Made by a program: the position numbers and the translations under genes. Below, one piece after another: positions 17,995 through 27,251 of a DNA stretch of 64,000 nt; positions within the stretch are counted from its first letter, which is position 1; each line of letters opens with the position of its first letter. The notes below the pieces were generated by a model. It saw only the letters and a list, made by a program, of their open reading frames with translations. It was not told the origin of the DNA and did no database searches. The stretch covers positions 2,447,149-2,511,148 of the forward strand of contig NZ_KQ236688.1 in the NCBI RefSeq assembly GCF_001183545.1, given 5' to 3'. The stretch is from Cellvibrio sp. pealriver (GTDB taxonomy: Bacteria > Pseudomonadota > Gammaproteobacteria > Pseudomonadales > Cellvibrionaceae).

Positions 17995-18861
17995 TTAATC
18001 TGCATCAGGAACAGTGCGCTGCGCTACGCCTTGATAATCAATATCGTCACAGCGTAGCGGCAAAAATGTGTCAGGCGGGCGTTTATAGGTATCGAGATAA
18101 CAAGCAGTCACTCCGCTCGCCACTAGAGTCGAAAACAAATAATACGTTTCCTGCGGTGAAAAATCGTAGTCAGACAACACTGCCGATACATAACCGTTCA
18201 CGTTCATTCCCTCGTCGTACTTTTCCATCAACACCTGTTCAATGGCGTATGCCAATGACAAGTGCGGGCCTGCTGGCATATTCAATTTTTCGGCGACCTT
18301 TTCCATTACCTCAAGGCGCTCATCACCTTTTGCGATAGGCCGAATGTAACCCACTATGTAAGGCTTGCCCCCTCGCGCTGCAGCAGCCGAGCTTACAATA
18401 TCATCGGCCGATATCCCTTGCTTGTGTTGCGCCAAGGCATTCTGGATAAATCCAACGCCTTCAATTAGCGGTAAAACACCATAAGAGCGAGAGTCTGTCG
18501 CAAGAACACCCATCGCAGTACCTGCCACAACCGATGCGCGAGCGGTACCTGCCAGTGCGCCAATCTGATTACACCAAATACGCGGATCCGGCCAACTCAG
18601 GCAACCATATACCGCCTCAATCCAATCCGCGAGCGGCCGGTCAATCAATCGGCCTGTCGCATTCAGCACTAAAATTTGAAAGTAGGATTTTTCTCCAACC
18701 AACTCTTCCAACATGGAATAGCCGTGGCTAAAAACACCCTTACCGGGAAACCAGCCGCCTGTATTGCTGATAATTTTTCCACGCCGCTGCTCCAGATAAT
18801 CAATCACATTGGCATCGCTGTGAGTGGATGAGCTTGCGCTGATTTTATCGTTCGATAACAT
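17995..18861 (-). CDS. Citrate synthase-like protein, second of a tandem pair
   Basis: A 288-residue protein of the citrate synthase superfamily, similar in length to short citryl-CoA-lyase-type members. It aligns by eye to its upstream neighbour: HGYSMLEEL against HGYDLFELM, PDPRIWCNQIGALAGTARA against PGPRHPATRAAMNVGVGKT. The histidine-containing GFGHxxY motif of citrate synthases is absent here (PYIVGYIRPIAKGDER occupies that place). Its ATG overlaps the end of the upstream gene by 17 bases, implying translational coupling and probably a hetero-oligomer. The reaction is not known: citrate synthesis, citryl-CoA cleavage or a related acyl-CoA condensation are all conceivable, and loss of activity in one partner is possible. 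Confidence 0.65.
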   Translation of the reverse strand: MLSNDKISASSSTHSDANVIDYLEQRRGKIISNTGGWFPGKGVFSHGYSMLEELVGEKSYFQILVLNATGRLIDRPLADWIEAVYGCLSWPDPRIWCNQIGALAGTARASVVAGTAMGVLATDSRSYGVLPLIEGVGFIQNALAQHKQGISADDIVSSAAAARGGKPYIVGYIRPIAKGDERLEVMEKVAEKLNMPAGPHLSLAYAIEQVLMEKYDEGMNVNGYVSAVLSDYDFSPQETYYLFSTLVASGVTACYLDTYKRPPDTFLPLRCDDIDYQGVAQRTVPDAD

Positions 18862-19669
18862 AATTTTCGTCGCTCACAAAAGGCATGGCAGTGATGGGTT
18901 TATTGGCTAATTCAATACCCTGGGCAACCAAGCCAGGAGCACCTAATAATTGGAATAAACTGCCACCCGCACGCGGTTGGAAACCAAGATCAGCAAATAC
19001 CGCAGCGGCAATACCGGTCGTCATCCAACCAATACCATCATCCTCCAGATTGGCTGCGAGTTCACACCCCCACCGCAACGCTTTGCCTGCTGCATCCAAT
19101 TCACACAGTTGTTTAGCAATATTTTTTGCAAGCAAATCAATGCCGCCCTGATACCTGCCAAAACCCGGAGCAATACATAATTGCTCATCTGCACTCGTCG
19201 CTGATGCATATTGCTGTATCAGAGTTGACGCAACCTGCTGCGCATCCAACTTTTGTTGCTTGCGTAAAAAGCGCATGCTTTCTTCTACGATGCCACCACC
19301 TGCATATTCACCACCCAATACTGCAGCAGCGATAGGAAGGATATGAACGGGGTCGGTTTTGCCAACGCCCACGTTCATCGCAGCGCGCGTTGCAGGATGG
19401 CGCGGTCCCGGATTTATCAAGGCAATCATTAATGTTTGCAGCAGTTGTGCTTCCGCTTTATCAGGCAACTCACCGCGAAATAACAAATAAAACACATCAA
19501 CAAATGAGCGCTTATTCATCAATTCAAATAAATCATAACCGTGGCAAAGCGCGTGACTTGCGATAAACGGGTTATCCTCACTCGGAATTTCTTTCCAGAT
19601 ACGCGTTGCTACGCGCGGTACGAAAGGCTCGTTACGGCTGCGCACTTGATCGTGCTTAGGTCCTGACAT
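18845..19669 (-). CDS. Citrate synthase-like protein, first of a tandem pair
   Basis: About 274 residues from the ATG at 19669, preferred over a TTG at 19681 because GGAA lies at normal distance. It keeps the superfamily segment PGPRHPATRAAMNVGVGKT (about 88-106) and a C-terminal GIGWMTTGIAAAVFADLGF region, but the GFGHxxYxxxDPR block reads APGFGRYQGGID, so the usual catalytic His is replaced. Together with the overlapping downstream paralogue it looks like a duplicated gene whose products form a mixed complex. Downstream of a TonB receptor and YfiR-type kinase on the same strand; about 90 bases separate it from the receptor stop. Confidence 0.65.
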   Translation of the reverse strand: MSGPKHDQVRSRNEPFVPRVATRIWKEIPSEDNPFIASHALCHGYDLFELMNKRSFVDVFYLLFRGELPDKAEAQLLQTLMIALINPGPRHPATRAAMNVGVGKTDPVHILPIAAAVLGGEYAGGGIVEESMRFLRKQQKLDAQQVASTLIQQYASATSADEQLCIAPGFGRYQGGIDLLAKNIAKQLCELDAAGKALRWGCELAANLEDDGIGWMTTGIAAAVFADLGFQPRAGGSLFQLLGAPGLVAQGIELANKPITAMPFVSDENYVIER

Positions 19670-19762
19670 GGGCGATTCCAAATAAAAATCTAACGATGTA
19701 TGTAAGGTTGTAGCGCAACCTGTGTGAAGTGGTAACGCTACTAACTGAAGGAGTAACGCAGC

Positions 19763-21937
19763 TTATTTGAAGTTGTAACGCAACTCGACCCAAAAACTGC
19801 GCGACTCCAGCAAATAATCTTCTGCGATTTCACCACTACTGGGCTCACGTGCATCTTCATTGGTCAGGTTTCGCACCACCAAGGATGCATCGAGCTCGGG
19901 CATGATATTTTTGCGACGAAGGGTGAGATTTACCAAAGCGTAATCATCTATGGGTGAACGCTCTACGGCAGGTGCAACAGCCGGCGCACGCTGGCGATCA
20001 CCAATCCAATTGAGCTGACTATGCACAAACCATTTGGAACTGAGCTCCCAATTCAAATCCACTTTAAACTGTTGGCCGGGCGCATCCGGAATGGCTCTTC
20101 CAGTGTCGCCATCTTTTGCATCCTGCCGCGCATAACTACTGGCAATATGTAATCGCGGTGACGGCTTCCAATTCATTTCCAATTCAAAACCACTGCCATC
20201 TTGATCGCGAGCGTTAGCGGCGGTTTTGGTTGTTGCAAATTCATCCTGTACAAATTCGATCATATCCCGCGCACTGTAATCAAACAGCGTAATATTGGTC
20301 ACCAGTTCTTTGCTCACGCTATACGCGAAACTAATTTCTGCTGTGTCTATTTCTTCGGGATCAAGATCAGGATTTCCTAATACGACCGGATTGTTTTTAC
20401 CAAATTGTTCAGTGAACGAAGGTGCACGGAATGCGCTGCCGTAAAGTAATTTGGTGGTGAGGCGATCATTCGCAACCCACACCAACGCCATACGCGGATT
20501 TGTAGTTGTACCGAAGTCAGAATAATCGTCGTGGCGAACACCTGCAGTAAATTGTAATTCGTTCGCGATTTGCCACTCATCCTGCAGGGAAATATATTTT
20601 ACGGTGCGAGAGCTATCTACAAGAAAAACATTGTCGGTGTTGCTCACATCAGTAAGCGTTCCATCAACAATAATCTCACTGCCATCAAGTACACCTGGGC
20701 CAAAGTTTTTCTGTTCTTCAGGTCTGATGGATTGATAGCGTGAACCCACCGCAAAACGCACGCGATGCGATTCAAACCCGGTATAGAGAGATACCAGGTC
20801 AAGCTGTACATCTTCTGCAACTCCACTGGGTTTACCGATATAGCCATCGGTGAACACAGCCATTCCTACCGGATTTTGGAAATCGATATTGCCATCCTGT
20901 CCGATGAGCAGCTTTGTACCCGCAGGAAACAGAGTGAAACTGGATTTCTGATCGTAATGCAAGTAACTCACGCGCGCACTGTTGTCCCACGCATCCGCGT
21001 CATCGGGGTTCAAACGATAAGTGACATCACCCATCCATAAATTACTGTCATCGCGCCCCGTTGGGTCTAATACTTGCGCGCCTCCCGCCCCCACACCTGC
21101 ATCAGCCGAACGCCAGTTCCATAAATTAAATTGAATCTGCTCGCTGGCTAACATCAAATGCGTATCGAGCACCGAGTATCTTGTTGATAGGGAGCCAGGC
21201 GCTTTTGAAACATTCGTCCCCAATAAATAATCCAGCGCGGATTGCAGATCTGCATTTACCCGACGATTATCATCGCCATCGCTCTCTTGGTAGGCCATGC
21301 TGAACGCAACATCGACATCGTTCCATTTTGTTGCCGTTTGAAGCCACAGATCGCGCGTATTGAATGAACCAACACCGCCGCCTATTTGGGTCCCCTCTAT
21401 GGCATCGGCATCTTTGGTGATGACATTAATGACACCGGCATAGGCATCCGCCCCATAAATAGCAGAGCCAGGTCCGCGAATGACCTCCACGCGCTCAATG
21501 CTGGTGACGGGTAAACGGAATAATGTGGGGCGTCCACCCTGTACGTTGTACTGCACAGGTACACCATTCATCATTAATAAAACTTGTGGATTAAATCCGG
21601 TGTGAATACCGCGAATGGAATACACCGAATCCAAACGGCTGAGGGATGAAAGTGCAACATGAAGGCCTGGTACTGTTTCCAGTAGCTCATTTAAATTGCG
21701 AGCACCCATTGCTTGGATTTCACCTGCTGTAATCACGGTTGCAATCGCAGGTGCTTGGTCAATTGGGGTGTTGTTGCCCGTAGCAATAGAGATTTCTACT
21801 TGGCCCAATTCAGCCAGGGTCAAATTATAAAAATCATCGAGCGAGGTAGAAGGGCTGCCCTGCTCGGCAAGTAATCCCTGAGAGCACAACAGTACAGCAG
21901 CAAATAGCGGACATCTTTTTATCGTTATTGCGCGCAT
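19763..21937 (-). CDS. TonB-dependent outer-membrane receptor
   Basis: About 724 residues from the ATG at 21937, which gives a clean signal peptide (RCPLFAAVLLCSQGLLA). The plug domain (about 35-165) includes the family pattern APAIATVITAGEIQAMGARNLNELLETVPG and the VEVIRGPGSAIYGADAYAGVINVIT block; the 22-strand barrel follows and ends in the aromatic C terminus WVELRYNF. It belongs to the BtuB/FepA-like group of about 650-750 residues. The ligand is unknown. It lies about 195 bases downstream of a YfiR-hybrid kinase and upstream of the two citrate-synthase-like genes, all minus strand. A TonB box could be within TLAELGQVEISIA. Confidence 0.9.
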   Translation of the reverse strand: MRAITIKRCPLFAAVLLCSQGLLAEQGSPSTSLDDFYNLTLAELGQVEISIATGNNTPIDQAPAIATVITAGEIQAMGARNLNELLETVPGLHVALSSLSRLDSVYSIRGIHTGFNPQVLLMMNGVPVQYNVQGGRPTLFRLPVTSIERVEVIRGPGSAIYGADAYAGVINVITKDADAIEGTQIGGGVGSFNTRDLWLQTATKWNDVDVAFSMAYQESDGDDNRRVNADLQSALDYLLGTNVSKAPGSLSTRYSVLDTHLMLASEQIQFNLWNWRSADAGVGAGGAQVLDPTGRDDSNLWMGDVTYRLNPDDADAWDNSARVSYLHYDQKSSFTLFPAGTKLLIGQDGNIDFQNPVGMAVFTDGYIGKPSGVAEDVQLDLVSLYTGFESHRVRFAVGSRYQSIRPEEQKNFGPGVLDGSEIIVDGTLTDVSNTDNVFLVDSSRTVKYISLQDEWQIANELQFTAGVRHDDYSDFGTTTNPRMALVWVANDRLTTKLLYGSAFRAPSFTEQFGKNNPVVLGNPDLDPEEIDTAEISFAYSVSKELVTNITLFDYSARDMIEFVQDEFATTKTAANARDQDGSGFELEMNWKPSPRLHIASSYARQDAKDGDTGRAIPDAPGQQFKVDLNWELSSKWFVHSQLNWIGDRQRAPAVAPAVERSPIDDYALVNLTLRRKNIMPELDASLVVRNLTNEDAREPSSGEIAEDYLLESRSFWVELRYNFK

Positions 21938-22131
21938 ATAATGACAACCTAATTCAAATGGGTAGATGTCATTCCGCTGACACAATCACTCAAACAACTC
22001 AGATACTACAAAACCATAATAAAGTGCAAAACGCATTGCACCCGAATCAAATACTGATCGTCGAACATTTATTCCTGAAGATGCTAAAAACAAGCGTAAA
22101 GATAAATGACCTTTCCCCGAAAGCAAAGGCC

Positions 22132-24513
22132 TTACTGGGAAGATTTATCATTATCGAGCATTTTATGCGGTGCCAACCGCTGTATTGCCAGTTTTAAGGT
22201 CTCCCGTTTGACAGGTTTGGTCAGATATTCTTCAGCCGGTTGGCGATTAAAGCGTTTACGCTCCTCAATCATTGATATGACAATAACAGGAATATCACAA
22301 ACATCCGGATCTGCCTTGATACGCTCAAATAAAATCCAGCCATGTTGGTCAGGCAAAAATAAATCCAACGTAATCACCTGCGGCTTGATTGTTTGGATCA
22401 AGCGCCAACCATTTTCTGCATCTGCGGCGGTGTGCACTTGATAACCTTCAGCACGGATAGTACGCGCCATAATATCGAGAAAGGCGGGGTCATCATCAAT
22501 CATGACAACATGCTCACCCTTGGGCTCAACGGATAGTGCTGATGCCTGAGCCTGCTCCTCCTCTTGCGCATCGGATTTATTCAGCGACTGCGGAATGTGT
22601 TTAACCGGCAAGGGGATTTCCACAATAAATTTGGAGCCCACACCCAACTCACTTTCCACCCGGATACTGCCCCCCATCAACTCACACAATTGGCGGGTAA
22701 TAGACAAACCCAATCCACTGCCCTGAAATTTACGTGTAGTGCCTGAGTCTGCTTGTTTGAATGGATCGAAAATCGTTGCTTGCTGCTCGACCGATATCCC
22801 TATACCGGTATCAGCAACGCTGATGTAAATCCGGTGCGGTTGATGATAAGCCTTGATGCGCACCTGTCCGTTCGCCGCAAATTTGATGGCGTTACCCAAT
22901 AAATTAATGAGTATATGCAGCAGCTTTTCCGGATCAGCCACTGGCAACACATCGCCGTTATCGACATCAACGTGCAAACGTATGGCATTTTTTTCCAACA
23001 GGGGCGCAACGGTTCCCAGCGCTTCATCGACCAGGCTGGATAATTTAACTTCTGTGAGATCAAGATCCATACGGCCGGATTCAATTTTGGCCAGATCCAA
23101 CACGCTGTTGATCAATTTCAGCAAACGTTCGCTATTGAGAATGACACGATTCAGATCGTTCAGGTGACGCGTATCATCGGCCAATTTTAATTCTTCAATC
23201 ACCACTTCGGTGTAGCCGATAATCGCCTGCAGCGGCGTGCGCAATTCATGGCTCATGAGCGATAAAAACTCACTCTTCGCCTGACTGGCATCCTCCGCTT
23301 TGCGTTTGGCAATCGCGAGCCGGTCACGCGCCATTTGCAAGTCCTGACTGTGAGCAGCCAAGCGCTCGTTGTCGCGGCGCTTGATGGTGTAGGCAACAAA
23401 AATGGTAATGATCAACAACACACCAAGAAACACAGAGCCCCATAAATAACGCAGGGCAACTTTTTGGGAATCCACCAACTCATCAAGATTCACAATTTCA
23501 TTTTTCTGTTTAAGGATGGTCTCTTCTTGCGAAGTGATAGTGGAATTTAAATAATTCAACCGCTGCTCGCGGGTCTCAATTTCCGCGAGGATTGTACGCA
23601 AATGCTGCTGTTGCTCATCCAGCTCCTGGGTACGCTGTTTGACTTCTGCCAGTAGCGAAGCGCGCTCTTGTTTGCTGGTTTCAATTTGTTGTTGTTGCTC
23701 TTGTAATAATGCTTTTTGTTCTGCGATTAGCTGGTCGCTTTTTTGAATACCTTTATTTAACTCCGCCATCTGCTCTTGCAGCCCGTCATTAATGGCCTGC
23801 TGGTTTTGAACTGCAGCACTCAATTCATTCAAGGCTTTTTCACGCCCACGCAATTGTTTTTGCAATGCAACTAACGACGCTTGGCCTTCGCGATACAGCT
23901 TGGCGACATCAATTTCGGTACCACCATTGAGGATCAATTCGGGTAACGGCACCAATCCATGATTAATGATGTTGGATTTATTCACTTCAAATTTAAGCCG
24001 GTCATTTTCTGTAGTCATCAAGTTAATCATGACCAATTGTTTGTTGGCGTAAGACTCAGTCACAATCAAGACTGGCTTGCCTTCCAACGCATCGTAAATA
24101 TCCGCAATGGTTTTAGGGCTCGCCTCTTCGATATACACCAGATGAAAGCGGCTAAGCTCATCAATATGGTTGGTTGCGGTCACATTGATCGGCAAATTGC
24201 GCAGCTTCACACGGTCGCGCAACACCGCCAGTTCAGACATCAATGCAGGGTTGTTGGCTCCATAAACCCCAATTGAAAACGAGGTCATTGCCGCTTGATT
24301 CGGCCACTCAATATTTTTGGCAAAGTTATACAAGTAAGATGCGGTTATTTTTTCTTTGTTGAGCCCTTGGGCAACTGCCGGGGTTGTCGCGCACAGGAGC
24401 AATACTGGCAAGAACAAACCTGACAAGAACAATACATACGTATGTAGCCACTGCCGTAGCAACCCACGACGACACAGGGTGTTAAGCGCAGTAAAAGGGG
24501 AAGTTATCAACAT
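22132..24513 (-). CDS. Hybrid histidine kinase with N-terminal YfiR (DUF4154) domain
   Basis: About 793 residues from the ATG at 24513. Order: signal or anchor (LHTYVLFLSGLFLPVLLLCATT), YfiR/DUF4154 periplasmic domain (about 45-195, starting EKITASYLYNFAKNIEWP), a glutamine-rich coiled coil (about 200-350), one membrane helix (about 355-380), HisKA with His422 in SLMSHELRTPL, HATPase (ADTGIGISVEQQ; GSGLGLSI), and a C-terminal receiver with D717 in TLDLFLPDQHGW. YfiR in Pseudomonas is a periplasmic inhibitor of a diguanylate cyclase; here the domain is fused to a kinase as its sensor. The downstream TonB receptor suggests that kinase and receptor share a ligand, which is inference. The attached receiver should take the phosphoryl group. 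Confidence 0.9.
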   Translation of the reverse strand: MLITSPFTALNTLCRRGLLRQWLHTYVLFLSGLFLPVLLLCATTPAVAQGLNKEKITASYLYNFAKNIEWPNQAAMTSFSIGVYGANNPALMSELAVLRDRVKLRNLPINVTATNHIDELSRFHLVYIEEASPKTIADIYDALEGKPVLIVTESYANKQLVMINLMTTENDRLKFEVNKSNIINHGLVPLPELILNGGTEIDVAKLYREGQASLVALQKQLRGREKALNELSAAVQNQQAINDGLQEQMAELNKGIQKSDQLIAEQKALLQEQQQQIETSKQERASLLAEVKQRTQELDEQQQHLRTILAEIETREQRLNYLNSTITSQEETILKQKNEIVNLDELVDSQKVALRYLWGSVFLGVLLIITIFVAYTIKRRDNERLAAHSQDLQMARDRLAIAKRKAEDASQAKSEFLSLMSHELRTPLQAIIGYTEVVIEELKLADDTRHLNDLNRVILNSERLLKLINSVLDLAKIESGRMDLDLTEVKLSSLVDEALGTVAPLLEKNAIRLHVDVDNGDVLPVADPEKLLHILINLLGNAIKFAANGQVRIKAYHQPHRIYISVADTGIGISVEQQATIFDPFKQADSGTTRKFQGSGLGLSITRQLCELMGGSIRVESELGVGSKFIVEIPLPVKHIPQSLNKSDAQEEEQAQASALSVEPKGEHVVMIDDDPAFLDIMARTIRAEGYQVHTAADAENGWRLIQTIKPQVITLDLFLPDQHGWILFERIKADPDVCDIPVIVISMIEERKRFNRQPAEEYLTKPVKRETLKLAIQRLAPHKMLDNDKSSQ

Positions 24514-24640
24514 CGGTTCAGTCTTATCGCTATTTTGATCACTGAAGCATAGCCGGTTAACCGGGCTATTCCTAGTTCCCTCGAACGATGGACGATGAGT
24601 AAAACTACCCGACAACGATAAATACAACTGGCCAATAAAA

Positions 24641-24671
24641 AAGGCACCCGGGGAAATGCACCGGGTGCCTT
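24641..24671 (-). terminator. Terminator of the 24.7-27 kb secreted-protein unit
   Basis: A perfect 11-bp stem AAGGCACCCGG / CCGGGTGCCTT with a 9-base loop. On the minus strand it runs into TTTTTATTGG. It insulates the downstream sensor kinase gene. Confidence 0.88.
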
Positions 24672-24714
24672 GGATGGAATGAACAATCACCAACCGATAA
24701 CAGCGATTGGAAGC

Positions 24715-26232
24715 TTACATATACGCTTTTGCAAACGCTGCTTTGGATTCCTGAATATAAGTGCGCACTTTAACTGCGTGGGACTCCCAAAGCGCGCGGT
24801 CAGTCTCACTCGTGAATGGGTTTTGTTCTTTGGCTACGGAACGATCAAATTTATCGTAAAAAGTAATGACTGATGATGCAATTTGATTAAATCGTTCTTT
24901 AAACACTTGGGTTTCTTCCATCGTGCCCGTCGCCTTCATCATGAACTGTACAAACTCTGTGTTGGAGCTGGAATGGTTTTGATAACTTTCGGCTTGCAAG
25001 AGAAAATAATTATTGATTTCCTGCAAAGCAGCCGCGCGGATCGTTTCATCTTTGCTCAATACGCGGTTGTAGTTTTCCTGACCGCGCCCCATACCACCGG
25101 CGATCAGCGATTCTTTTAAATGTTTATCCAGATCTTTGCGGAATTTATCGACCTCGCGCTGGATATCCATCAGGTCTTTATCCAATGCGACAACCATGTT
25201 CAATTCTTTTTCAACCTCACCTAAAAAGCCCTCGGCCTTGGCAAAGGTTTTCAAGCCATTGGCTTCGGCAAACTTGCGCGCTTTGCGGTCAACACCTGCA
25301 TTTTCATACGACACACGATCAAATGTTGTAGCGACAATGGTTTTGAATGGCTCGGCAAACGCCTGATAAGCCCCCTGGGTCATCACGTTCAGGCTTGCCG
25401 TTGCAATATCACCCAAGGGTTTCAACAATGATTCCATGCGCGACTTTTGAATAGGTGATGCCACCATGCGCACATCGCTGACGATACCTTTAAAGGTGTG
25501 GTAACCGAGCGGATTCGCCATTTTGCCGCGCTCGGAAGTTGCCAGCACCAACGTCACACTGGAATAGATACCGTTAGCGTATTCAAGGTACTGGCGCTGC
25601 ACATCAATCTGGGCTGCATAATTTTTCCCTAGGGTGCGCAACGCATCTGCCTGTACCTGATAATTTTTGTCATCGCGCAATTTGCCCAAGACTTCAGCAA
25701 TGACTTTTTCCTGATTTTTTTGCAGCGCAGTATCAAGCAGAATTTTTTCTACACTCAGGTCATCAATCCATACCTGCCCGTTGGCAATCTCAAAATCCAG
25801 GCGCAGATATTTTTTGCCTGGGTCATCAATTGAAATACGTTTGGCATGATATTCCGTTGAGTCGTTGCTGCCTTTAATTTGTCCGACCTGCACCCAACCG
25901 TTGTCAATATTCTGGTTGGTAGCAACCAGCACATTAATGGTGTATTGCGTAGCAGGCGATGAGGTTTTTATCCAAAACTCCAGTGTGCCCTGCTCATTCA
26001 AGTTCACCCGCGAACGCACCGATGCTTCGCCCTCTTCCACCAATAATGCACCTGTGCCTGTGCGCGCTTGTTCGGCGACGGCTTTGGTACCGTATATGAG
26101 CGCCCATTTTTTCAAATCGGCATCGCTATCAAAGCCATTTTTAAAAATGACTGATTTTTGTTGTGCGCCTGCTTGCATAGCAAGAACACTGGCCACACAC
26201 AACATCCATAATTTTGCTGTTGATTTGAACAT
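24715..26232 (-). CDS. Secreted protein with N-terminal carbohydrate-binding-like domain, function unknown
   Basis: About 505 residues from the ATG at 26232 (GGAGAG upstream). A signal peptide (KLWMLCVASVLAMQAGA) is followed by a beta-rich, jelly-roll-like region (about 25-165) that starts VIFKNGFDSDADLKKWALIYGTK and ends NGQVWIDDLSVEKI, the usual look of CBM4/CBM22-type modules. The remaining 340 residues are helical with long charged stretches (e.g. LDKDLMDIQREVDKFRKDLDKHLKESL) and match nothing I know. It is 30 bases downstream of the deacetylase-like gene and shares its terminator, so the two are probably co-expressed. Any enzymatic role would be guesswork. Confidence 0.7.
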   Translation of the reverse strand: MFKSTAKLWMLCVASVLAMQAGAQQKSVIFKNGFDSDADLKKWALIYGTKAVAEQARTGTGALLVEEGEASVRSRVNLNEQGTLEFWIKTSSPATQYTINVLVATNQNIDNGWVQVGQIKGSNDSTEYHAKRISIDDPGKKYLRLDFEIANGQVWIDDLSVEKILLDTALQKNQEKVIAEVLGKLRDDKNYQVQADALRTLGKNYAAQIDVQRQYLEYANGIYSSVTLVLATSERGKMANPLGYHTFKGIVSDVRMVASPIQKSRMESLLKPLGDIATASLNVMTQGAYQAFAEPFKTIVATTFDRVSYENAGVDRKARKFAEANGLKTFAKAEGFLGEVEKELNMVVALDKDLMDIQREVDKFRKDLDKHLKESLIAGGMGRGQENYNRVLSKDETIRAAALQEINNYFLLQAESYQNHSSSNTEFVQFMMKATGTMEETQVFKERFNQIASSVITFYDKFDRSVAKEQNPFTSETDRALWESHAVKVRTYIQESKAAFAKAYM

Positions 26233-26262
26233 ATCTCTCCGCAACCTTGTGTAAGCAAAAAA

Positions 26263-27213
26263 CTATTCAATAAAACCGGGCACTTTACTTTGCAAAAAAG
26301 CATCCACTCGCGCTTTGCGATCACCCAATACACGCCAATAAGCAACACGCTCATCCGCTAAACGGGTAATTGAGTTGATATAACCATTGGCACCCCAGCG
26401 ATTTGCCGCAACAGGGTTATTAGCAAGCGGATCATTAAAAACCGATTCAGGAGGAATAATTTTCCAGCCCTGCGCAATTAATTGATCAACCAATGCCACA
26501 ATAAAATACGCGGCCAAGTCGTTTTCCTGTAATACCAATACTTGCTTGGGTGAATACCCCAAAAGATTAAACGCCAGTGCATCTTCCTGTGCGAGTGATG
26601 TACTGATCAGATCCACATACGCCTTTTCAAGTGCAGCCATATTAACTGCGCGATTACTGCGGATTTTTTTCTGGTACAACTCATCCAGATATTGGTCTAC
26701 ACCGCGCATGGGATTGGGATTGGCAAACGCCGGACGGTAGCCTCGCTCTTGCAAAAAATTGGCAAGACCCTGTTGGATATTGGCATCGCCATATTCATGC
26801 AAATAAGAAAAATAGACATGTTTTTTATAGCCGCGATAGGGACGCAAAATACGGTTGGCTTTGAGTATGCCAATTTCATAGGCATACAGATCGCTTTTGG
26901 TTACCAAGCCGTGTCCGTGCCCGGCGTTTACCAACAGATGTCCTTTGTCGCTGTAAAGTGAAAGACGCGCTTTATCTTTTTGATCTATCCCTTTGGTTTT
27001 GATCAAAAACATCGCCTGGGGTACACCTGCAGTTGCCAAGTTGCGCACCAACATTTGTGAGCGAGCCATTGCGTCCAATGAACTGGAAGGTTGCAGTGTA
27101 TTTTCAAATGCAATAGCCAATTCCCGCGCATGCACCTGAGCGTTGCCTAAGATGAAAAAAAGTACGGCAGAAAGTACGCATACACACCGGATAAACCATT
27201 TTGTCGTGGGCAC
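26263..27213 (-). CDS. Secreted protein resembling a degenerate polysaccharide deacetylase
   Basis: A 316-residue protein with a signal peptide (IRCVCVLSAVLFFILGNAQVHA). The mature N terminus ELAIAFENTLQP, followed by SLDAMARSQMLVRNLATAGVPQAMFLIKT and GHLLVNAGHGHG, has the rhythm of the NodB fold (LTFDDGP; LxxxGIxATFF; GHExxNHTxxH), but the metal-binding aspartates and the HxxxH pair are not in canonical form. It may be a non-catalytic or altered deacetylase-like protein; the resemblance is by eye only. No family name can be given with confidence. Probably in one unit with the carbohydrate-binding-like gene downstream. Confidence 0.55.
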   Translation of the reverse strand: MPTTKWFIRCVCVLSAVLFFILGNAQVHARELAIAFENTLQPSSSLDAMARSQMLVRNLATAGVPQAMFLIKTKGIDQKDKARLSLYSDKGHLLVNAGHGHGLVTKSDLYAYEIGILKANRILRPYRGYKKHVYFSYLHEYGDANIQQGLANFLQERGYRPAFANPNPMRGVDQYLDELYQKKIRSNRAVNMAALEKAYVDLISTSLAQEDALAFNLLGYSPKQVLVLQENDLAAYFIVALVDQLIAQGWKIIPPESVFNDPLANNPVAANRWGANGYINSITRLADERVAYWRVLGDRKARVDAFLQSKVPGFIE

Positions 27214-27251
27214 AGTTTTATCTCTCGCAGCACAAAAAGTGAAAAGAAAAA

